From assembly GCA_003535955.1 (NCBI GenBank), contig DPZM01000201.1, positions 1 to 11,617 on the forward strand: a stretch of DNA of 11,617 nucleotides. Reading direction: 5' to 3'. The notes beneath the pieces were generated by a model, which worked only from the letters and a program-made list of their open reading frames with translations, was not told where the DNA came from and did not search any database. Below are positions 6,766 through 11,617 of the stretch, piece after piece. Made by a program: the position numbers and the translations under genes. Position 1 is the first letter of the stretch. The number at the start of each line of letters is the position of its first letter. Source of the DNA: Lachnospiraceae bacterium (GTDB taxonomy: Bacteria > Bacillota > Clostridia > Lachnospirales > Lachnospiraceae).

Positions 6766-7719
6766 ATGGACATTCATGAAGGATATGCCTTGATACAAAA
6801 ACTCAAAACAGGTATAAGCTCAGTGGTTATAGGTAAGGAATCGGCTGTTGAACTTATGCTTACGGGTCTTGTTTCGGGTGGACATGTTATGATAGAGGAT
6901 ACACCCGGAACGGGGAAAACACTGATGGCCAAGACTCTTGCGGCGCTGGTTTCCTCATCGTTTTCGAGGATACAGTTCACCCCGGACCTTTTGCCCGCTG
7001 ATATAACCGGACTAAATGTATATGACCAGAAGGAAGGGACCTTCAGGTTTATAAAGGGCCCGGTTTTTTCAAATATAATACTGGCAGATGAGATAAACAG
7101 GGCTACACCCAGGACGCAGTCGGCTCTTTTGGAGGCAATGGAGGAGGGACAGGTGACGGTTGACAATGAAACCTATATACTGGATAAACCTTTTATTGTT
7201 GTTGCTACTGAGAATCCGGTGGAGACTGTGGGAACATTCCCGCTGCCGGAGGCTTCTCTTGACAGGTTTGCCATGTACCTGTCCATGGGAACGCTGAGCC
7301 CGGAGGATGAGGTCAGAATGCTTAATGTTATAGGAGAAGGCCATCATGATGAGATGGTGGAGCCGGTGTGTACAGGAAGTGATATTGAAGCAGTGAAAGA
7401 TTTATCTGATAAGATCTATGTCCATGATGATCTGAAGGATTATATGGTAAAGATAACACAGAAAACCCGCACGGTGCCTTCTGTTCAGATGGGGGTAAGC
7501 CCAAGGGCGACCCTCTGGCTTATGAAAACCTCAAAAGCCCATGCCTTTATAAGCGGGAGGGACCATGTGATACCCGATGATATAAAGGAAGTGGCAGAAT
7601 ATGTTCTGGCACACAGAATGATAACCTATGCCGGACGTGATATAGCAGCCAAAAGAAGGGTGATAAAAGAGATCCTTGCGGGTATAGAGGTTCCCGCTGA
7701 GGAATGGAGCAGGAGATGA
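6766..7719 (+). CDS. MoxR-family AAA+ ATPase
   Basis: This is a cytoplasmic ATPase of the MoxR class, chaperone-like proteins that usually act with a DUF58 partner encoded next door. The 317-residue protein carries Walker A at 46-52 (TPGTGKT), Walker B ILADEIN (D108/E109), the sensor 1 region VVATENPVE (N150), the family signature GTFPLPEASLDRF with the probable arginine finger R167, and the sensor 2 region GVSPRATLWL (R247). The lid domain covers about 205-317. All catalytic residues are present and the length is normal. AGGTGG at 6754-6759 is 6 nt from the ATG. The gene overlaps the following DUF58 gene. The substrate is unknown; homologues are tied to envelope stress, metal insertion and assembly of surface complexes. 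Finding it behind a two-component system and a cell-wall hydrolase points to envelope homeostasis. Confidence 0.95.
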   Translation: MDIHEGYALIQKLKTGISSVVIGKESAVELMLTGLVSGGHVMIEDTPGTGKTLMAKTLAALVSSSFSRIQFTPDLLPADITGLNVYDQKEGTFRFIKGPVFSNIILADEINRATPRTQSALLEAMEEGQVTVDNETYILDKPFIVVATENPVETVGTFPLPEASLDRFAMYLSMGTLSPEDEVRMLNVIGEGHHDEMVEPVCTGSDIEAVKDLSDKIYVHDDLKDYMVKITQKTRTVPSVQMGVSPRATLWLMKTSKAHAFISGRDHVIPDDIKEVAEYVLAHRMITYAGRDIAAKRRVIKEILAGIEVPAEEWSRR

Positions 7720-8846
7720 GGCTTTTTTTTGCGCTTCTTGCAGGGGCTGCTCTTTATTTTGCGCAATTGTATCTTTACAGATACTTCTGGAAGGAAGGTC
7801 TTGACGTATCGATCGCCTTCGGACGTGATATTTTGAGGGAAGGCGAGGAAAACGAACTGATAGAAACCATCGTGAATGATAAAGCGCTTCCGCTCCCGGT
7901 CGTCCAGGTAAAGTTTAACATTACAAGAACCTTTGAATTCAAGAGGCAGGATAATTCGGCAGTCACAGACCAATATTACAGAAACGATTTCTTCTCGCTC
8001 CTCCCCTACAGGAAGATAACCCGGATATACGGATTTAAGTGCACACGACGTGGATACTATACGGTAAAGGGACTTGATGTTGTATGTAAAGACCTCTTCC
8101 TTACGGGAATGCAGCTGTGGTCTGTAAAACCGGAAGCCGCAGTGTGTGTGCTCCCGGGAAGGATTACTCCCGACAGGATGACCCGATCGGTAGTTGAACT
8201 GATGGGAGATATAATAGATGAGATAAAGAGGAATGAGGATCCGTTTGAATTCGCGGGAATAAGGGAGTATCAGCGAAACGATCCCATGAACAGGATAAAT
8301 TGGAAGGGAAGCGCAAGAGCGCAGAGAATGCTGGTCAACAAGTTTTATACTACTCTTATGAGACGCGTGGTCATCTTTCTTAATGCAGAATGTCATATAA
8401 AGTGGCATGAAGAGGTTTTTATAGAAGAGGAGATCCGGCTTGCCGCTTCCCTGGCGGAAAGATTTATATCAGAGCATATACCGGTGGCTCTTTACTCGAA
8501 CGGATGCGATATTATAACCGGACAGCCTGTAAATATTGATGAGGGAGCGGATGCCCTGCATCTTTCAAATATGGAAATAAAGCTTGCACGGCTTGATGCC
8601 TCCTCGGTTAAGGGCGATTTTGCACTTATGCTAAAGGAAAAACTCTCTGATAAAAAGTATGACCGTACCGAGTGTATAATAATATCGAACTACAGAAAAC
8701 AGGACCTTTATGATGCTTATACGGATATTAAGGACAGAGGGCTATCCGTACACTGGATAATTCCCGAATACGGTATGATGGAACCCAGGCTTGCAGGTAT
8801 GGGCGACGAACATATAGTAAAATGGACGGTCGGAAATGGGAGCTAA
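7704..8846 (+). CDS. DUF58 domain protein, partner of MoxR
   Basis: This is a membrane-anchored DUF58 protein, the standard partner of MoxR ATPases. One hydrophobic segment at about 6-24 is followed by a soluble region. The DUF58 core is clear at about 178-216: EDPFEFAGIREYQRNDPM, then NRINWKGSARAQRML and VNKFYTT, matching the usual arrangement of an R-E-Y motif, then a D, then I-x-W and S-A-R. The C-terminal half, about 220-350, has the alternating strand-helix layout expected for a von Willebrand A-like fold (VVIFLNAEC, CIIISNY). The given start overlaps the MoxR gene by 16 nt. An in-frame ATG at 7716 forms an ATGA overlap with the MoxR stop and would give MRLFFALL. Neither has an ideally spaced ribosome site (AGAGG at 7686-7690 is 13 nt from 7704), so expression is probably coupled to MoxR translation. 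Function is inferred from the family. Confidence 0.92.
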   Translation: MEQEMRLFFALLAGAALYFAQLYLYRYFWKEGLDVSIAFGRDILREGEENELIETIVNDKALPLPVVQVKFNITRTFEFKRQDNSAVTDQYYRNDFFSLLPYRKITRIYGFKCTRRGYYTVKGLDVVCKDLFLTGMQLWSVKPEAAVCVLPGRITPDRMTRSVVELMGDIIDEIKRNEDPFEFAGIREYQRNDPMNRINWKGSARAQRMLVNKFYTTLMRRVVIFLNAECHIKWHEEVFIEEEIRLAASLAERFISEHIPVALYSNGCDIITGQPVNIDEGADALHLSNMEIKLARLDASSVKGDFALMLKEKLSDKKYDRTECIIISNYRKQDLYDAYTDIKDRGLSVHWIIPEYGMMEPRLAGMGDEHIVKWTVGNGS

Positions 8847-10014
8847 GCGTTATCTGCTATGGGCCGAATGGCTGAATAATTTAATGATATTCATGCTCTG
8901 GCATATGGGGACGGAATGGGTATTCAGTCTGCTTAAACTTAAAACATCACCCGTCCTGCCCGTCATGACAGGTCTGATCCTTCTGTGTGCATATTTATGC
9001 CGGGTTTACGTTGATAAGCTGTTAGTATTTTTTGGTATTCATTGTCTTGAAGCGGTCATTCTTCTTTTTCTGCCTGTATCCATACAATATAAGGTTGTTT
9101 GTCTCCTTATATGGGGAATAATTTCACTGTGCGATTTATTTTTCTGGACCGGCGACGGGGACAGGAGTTTTTCGATGATCCATCCTGTTGCGGTGCTTTT
9201 TATCCTGACAATATTTGCCTATGCCTCGTGGCATGACATTTCCGGGCTTGTCAGGGGATCATACGTATGCGGGATCCTTTTTGTTTCACTATTCTTTATA
9301 AGAACCTATCTGCTGAATGCAATAAAGCTTGCATCGGATATGCAGATGAATACAGCGACTCCGCTTGATGAGATGCTTAAAAACAACGGACTTATGGTCC
9401 TGCTGCTCGTGATCTTCTTTACGTTGTTTATGTTTTTTATAAGATCGGAATCACTTGCATACGGTCTTCGTACTCTTATCCGTTCACTTTCGGGCCTTAT
9501 AAGAAAGATCCTTCTGTTTGTATTAAAGCTCTTTGTAAAGGAAGATGCCGGAGGGGCACAGGTAAGTGAGTCCGTTGGATTTTCACCCGATCTTACAGCA
9601 GTATCTGCGATACCCATGTGGGTTCTCACTCTTTTACAGGCGGTTGAAAAGGTTCTTATTATTTCGGTTCTGGCTTTTTTTGTATATTTTGTCCTCAAAG
9701 GACTGGCAGCCTTTATCAGGTTATACTTCTACAGACATGGGTATGATCTTAAGATGATGGAGAATGAAGACTATATCGACGTGAATGAAAGGATCAGGCC
9801 GGGGATCAGACACAGGGCAAGACGTTTATTTACAGCGGGGGATGAAAGAGAGCGGATCAGGCGTAAGTATAAGAGGGAAGTTGAAACCTTAAGAAGGGGC
9901 GGATATGTGCTCAAAAGGGATCACACTCCAAGAGAGAGAGCAATAGATGTCGGCGATGATGACTTCGGTGAGTTGACTGAGAAATATGAAAATTTAAGGT
10001 ATGGAAAAGAGTAA
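8836..10014 (+). CDS. Polytopic membrane protein with DUF4129-like C-terminus
   Basis: This 392-residue integral membrane protein has about seven to nine hydrophobic segments. Six lie between residues 14 and 156, others at about 185-202, perhaps 215-232, and 265-290. A basic cytoplasmic tail follows, about 300-392. Its end (RDHTPRERAIDV, then FGELTEKYENLRYGKE) resembles the DUF4129 pattern in which a T-P-x-E motif is followed by an LTxxYExxRYG motif. In many Gram-positives this domain ends a membrane protein that also holds a transglutaminase core and sits after moxR and DUF58. I see no transglutaminase Cys-His-Asp motif here, so this is a shorter form. The start overlaps the DUF58 gene by 11 nt and the ribosome site is weak, consistent with translational coupling. 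It is the last gene of the block, and no clear terminator follows. The DUF4129 match is from motif recognition only. Confidence 0.88.
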   Translation: MGAKRYLLWAEWLNNLMIFMLWHMGTEWVFSLLKLKTSPVLPVMTGLILLCAYLCRVYVDKLLVFFGIHCLEAVILLFLPVSIQYKVVCLLIWGIISLCDLFFWTGDGDRSFSMIHPVAVLFILTIFAYASWHDISGLVRGSYVCGILFVSLFFIRTYLLNAIKLASDMQMNTATPLDEMLKNNGLMVLLLVIFFTLFMFFIRSESLAYGLRTLIRSLSGLIRKILLFVLKLFVKEDAGGAQVSESVGFSPDLTAVSAIPMWVLTLLQAVEKVLIISVLAFFVYFVLKGLAAFIRLYFYRHGYDLKMMENEDYIDVNERIRPGIRHRARRLFTAGDERERIRRKYKREVETLRRGGYVLKRDHTPRERAIDVGDDDFGELTEKYENLRYGKE

Positions 10015-10044
10015 AAAGCAAAAAGAAGTTGAAATTGACAAAAT

Positions 10045-10073
10045 TCACAGATAATTCTAAAGATTTTATACTT
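10045..10073 (+). promoter_or_regulatory. cheV promoter 1, sigma-A-like
   Basis: TTCACA (10045-10050) and TATACT (10068-10073) are 17 bases apart, each with one mismatch to consensus. Transcription would start near 10080, giving a leader of about 140 nt before cheV. This is the best-spaced promoter between 10015 and 10222. Confidence 0.5.
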
Positions 10074-10098
10074 TTTTGTGTATTTTTCAAATTAACTG

Positions 10099-10107
10099 TG
10101 TTATAAT
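10099..10107 (+). promoter_or_regulatory. cheV promoter 2, extended -10
   Basis: TGTTATAAT combines a perfect -10 hexamer (10102-10107) with the upstream TG of an extended -10 element. The -35 region is poor, which is usual for extended -10 promoters. The start would lie near 10114, about 109 nt before the cheV ATG. Confidence 0.5.
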
Positions 10108-10115
10108 ATGGTCAG

Positions 10116-10204
10116 GCGTTTTACAAATAAGCAATCGTGTGACGCAGATAATCAAAATAACGAACAGTCATAAGGGATTTGCCGCAATCGGAACAACTTA
10201 TGGC
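10116..10204 (+). promoter_or_regulatory. Structured 5' leader of cheV
   Basis: Two hairpins can be drawn. The first pairs 10116-10124 with 10137-10145 (GCGT/ACGC at the base, one mismatch and two wobbles). The second is an 8-bp stem pairing 10167-10174 with 10197-10204 (GTCATAAG with CTTATGGC, one GU), with a small stem inside its loop. The second ends 7 nt before the ribosome binding site GAGGTGAT (10212-10219), so it could influence translation. It does not match a riboswitch class I recognise, and may simply be leader structure. Confidence 0.3.
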
Positions 10205-10222
10205 AAAAGATGAGGTGATGGT

Positions 10223-11116
10223 ATGGACACTAAGATTCTATTGGAAAATGGTACAAATGAGCTGGAGATCCTGGAGTTTAAAATAGGGGATAACTCATAC
10301 GGGATCAATGTTGCCAAGATAAATGAGATCATTACATATCAGCCGGTTACGCCGGTTCCTAATGCTCATCCGAGCATAGAGGGTATATTTATGCCGCGTG
10401 ATACGATGATCACTGCAATAGATCTTAGAAACGCATTGCAGCTTGGCGAGTCGGCGCCGGGAGGTCTCTTTATCATCACCAATTTCAATAAACTGGATGT
10501 TGCGTTCCATGTGGATAAGGTAGTCGGAATAAACAGATATTCCTGGAAGCAGATCATAAAGCCCGATGCAACCATTAATAATGGTGAAGAGGGTATTTCA
10601 ACCGGTGTTATCAAGATGGATGACAGGCTTGTCATAATCCTTGACTTTGAGAAGATCGTAACGGATATCTCACCCGAAACAGGTCTTAAGCTTACTGAGA
10701 TAGATGCCCTCGGGGAAAGGGAGAGAAGCCAGAAACCAATCGTTATCGCCGAGGACTCGCATCTTCTTAACAAGCTTATATGTGATGCTCTTACCAAGGC
10801 AGGATATACCAACATTAACAGGAACGAGGATGGATTGGCAGCATGGAATTACATCAACGAGTGTCTTGATAAGGGTGAGCTTGACCAGAAGGTTGCCTGT
10901 GTTATTACCGATATAGAAATGCCTCAGATGGACGGTCACAGGCTTACCAAGCTTATTAAGACAGATGACAGGCTTAAACACATTCCCGTGGTTATTTTCT
11001 CATCTCTTGTTAATGAGGAGATGAGACGTAAAGGTGAAGCCCTCGGAGCTGATGCCCAGCTTAGCAAACCGGAGATAGGAAAGCTTGTGCAAGAGATAGA
11101 TAAGCTGCTTCAGTGA
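10223..11116 (+). CDS. cheV: Chemotaxis protein CheV (CheW-receiver fusion)
   Basis: CheV is a coupling protein that links chemoreceptors to CheA and helps adaptation through a phosphorylatable receiver domain. The CheW-like domain spans about 10-150 (LEILEFKIGDNSYGINVAKI, VPNAHPSIEGIFMPRD, LDVAFHVDKVVGI). The receiver domain spans about 170-297, with the acidic pair E177/D178 (VIAEDSH), phosphoacceptor D230 (VITDIEMPQMDGH), the S260/S261 position (VIFSS) and K282 (SKPE). At 297 residues it matches typical CheV length, and all receiver residues are intact, so it should be phosphorylated by CheA. GAGGTGAT at 10212-10219 is a long match to the anti-Shine-Dalgarno sequence and fixes the start. 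It is monocistronic by appearance, with its own promoters upstream and a strong terminator 20 nt after the stop. The MCP at 2-1699 is a plausible but unproven receptor partner. Confidence 0.95.
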   Translation: MDTKILLENGTNELEILEFKIGDNSYGINVAKINEIITYQPVTPVPNAHPSIEGIFMPRDTMITAIDLRNALQLGESAPGGLFIITNFNKLDVAFHVDKVVGINRYSWKQIIKPDATINNGEEGISTGVIKMDDRLVIILDFEKIVTDISPETGLKLTEIDALGERERSQKPIVIAEDSHLLNKLICDALTKAGYTNINRNEDGLAAWNYINECLDKGELDQKVACVITDIEMPQMDGHRLTKLIKTDDRLKHIPVVIFSSLVNEEMRRKGEALGADAQLSKPEIGKLVQEIDKLLQ

Positions 11117-11135
11117 TCTTAAGGTGATTTCTGAC

Positions 11136-11166
11136 AGGAGAACTTCATAAGGAGTTCTCCTTTTTT
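11136..11166 (+). terminator. Intrinsic terminator of cheV
   Basis: A 9-bp perfect stem, AGGAGAACT (11136-11144) with AGTTCTCCT (11153-11161), extends by a GU and a GC pair to an ATAA loop. A run of six T follows. This is a textbook rho-independent terminator 20 nt after the cheV stop codon. Confidence 0.92.
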
Positions 11167-11256
11167 CTGTTACAAAGTTGTTTGATGCTTGAAACTATGA
11201 TAAACTGTTATTTTGGATGATAGTGATCAGACGGATCTTATCGGCAGGAGATGGAT

Positions 11257-11617
11257 ATGAGTTCAACAGAGGAATATCTTGACGGGTTGCTGGATGAGAT
11301 GATGGGGAAGAAAACCATTGTTTCAGACGAGCCGGAAGTACCCAAAGAAGAAACTAAAACCGAAGATGGAACAATAGATGAACCCGAGACAGTTGAAGGC
11401 TTACTTGATCCGCAGGAAATGCCGGAGGCTCCGACGGATATCCCGGTAGTTGAAGAAGTACCGGCAGAAGAAATACCCACCGAAGAAATACCGGTTGAAG
11501 GACCTGAAGAAGCACCTGTGGAAGTATCTGCAGAAGAAATACCGGCAGAAGAAGTACCGGTAGTAGAAACACCTGTAGAAGATGCGCCGGCAGAGGAAGC
11601 ACCGGTAGAAGCAATAT
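11257..11617 (+). CDS. Pro/Glu/Val-rich repetitive protein, N-terminal part (cut by window end)
   Basis: The reading frame is open for 120 codons to the window edge, with no stop. AGGAG at 11246-11250 is 6 nt before this ATG; an in-frame ATG at 11251 touches the ribosome site and is unlikely. The protein begins with an apparent short helix (MSSTEEYLDGLLDEMMGKK) and then turns into strongly acidic low-complexity sequence. From about residue 60 it consists of imperfect 4-6 residue units of the form PAEE-I/V-P, PTEEIP, PVEGPEEAP. There is no signal peptide or membrane segment in the visible part, so this region is probably cytoplasmic and disordered. The family and function are not recognisable; the C-terminal part beyond the window would decide. 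Its own promoter should lie in 11167-11245, where TATGAT at 11196-11201 is a possible -10 without a well-spaced -35. Confidence 0.75.
   Translation, partial: MSSTEEYLDGLLDEMMGKKTIVSDEPEVPKEETKTEDGTIDEPETVEGLLDPQEMPEAPTDIPVVEEVPAEEIPTEEIPVEGPEEAPVEVSAEEIPAEEVPVVETPVEDAPAEEAPVEAI
11433..11617 (+). repeat. Degenerate tandem coding repeat (Pro-x-Glu-Glu units)
   Basis: Within the frame starting at 11257, the DNA repeats units built on CCG-GNN-GAA-GAA-RTA with lengths of 12-18 bases. CCGGCAGAAGAA occurs at 11461-11472 and again at 11542-11553, with related forms between and after (ACCGAAGAAATACCG, CCGGCAGAGGAAGCACCG). Units differ by multiples of three, so the frame is kept. The array continues past the window end. 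Confidence 0.75.

Noticed and set aside
7626..8408. 260-codon open frame on the - strand inside the DUF58 gene
   Set aside because: It lies antisense to a clear DUF58 coding region, has no recognisable domain and shows odd composition. The other antisense frames (for example 448-852 and 6774-7166) are the same kind of shadow.
10036..10064. Perfect TTGACA at 10036-10041 as the cheV -35 box
   Set aside because: At 17-bp spacing the -10 would be TAAAGA, a poor match, while TATACT at 10068 is 26 bp away. The TTCACA/TATACT pair fits better.
10116..10204. Cyclic-di-GMP (GEMM) riboswitch in front of cheV
   Set aside because: GACGCA is present, but the conserved GGCAAACC-type segment, the tetraloop-receptor pair and the second stem pattern are missing.

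Overview
The window looks like a chromosomal piece of a motile, low-to-moderate-GC Gram-positive anaerobe. A Lachnospiraceae-type Clostridium relative (Butyrivibrio/Pseudobutyrivibrio/Roseburia neighbourhood) is my best guess. The basis is strong AGGAG-type ribosome binding sites in front of nearly every gene, sigma-A-like promoters, a PcsB/CwlO-type secreted coiled-coil protein, lipoproteins with acidic linkers, a CheV protein and a Cache-type chemoreceptor. The taxon is inferred from protein style, not from a search. All genes are on the + strand. I see no mobile element, tRNA, rRNA or CRISPR array.

Layout. (1) 2-1699 is a methyl-accepting chemotaxis protein that ends at a strong hairpin terminator. 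(2) 1747-10014 is a tightly packed eight-gene block, probably one operon. In order it encodes: an unknown single-pass membrane protein; an OmpR-family response regulator; a secreted coiled-coil protein with a SleB-like cell-wall hydrolase domain and an acidic tail; a sensor histidine kinase; a lipoprotein with an Ig-like domain; a MoxR AAA+ ATPase; a DUF58 protein; and a polytopic membrane protein with a DUF4129-like C-terminus. Gaps are 2-19 nt and the last two junctions overlap. (3) 10223-11116 is cheV, with its own tandem promoters and leader, closed by a clear terminator. (4) From 11257 to the window edge runs the start of a highly repetitive Pro/Glu/Val-rich protein, cut by the window end.

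How it may work. The eight-gene block reads as a cell-envelope surveillance and maintenance module. The histidine kinase senses outside the membrane and the response regulator controls transcription. The hydrolase-like coiled-coil protein and the lipoprotein act on the outer face of the membrane. The MoxR/DUF58/DUF4129 trio is a chaperone-like, membrane-linked set. The response regulator and kinase genes are separated by the hydrolase gene, which suggests the hydrolase belongs to the signalling circuit. A promoter in front of the block overlaps the chemoreceptor terminator. It carries a near-perfect 10-bp direct repeat with 13-bp period and a WalR-like half-site pair, both candidate operators. 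Chemotaxis genes (MCP, CheV) flank the block on both sides.
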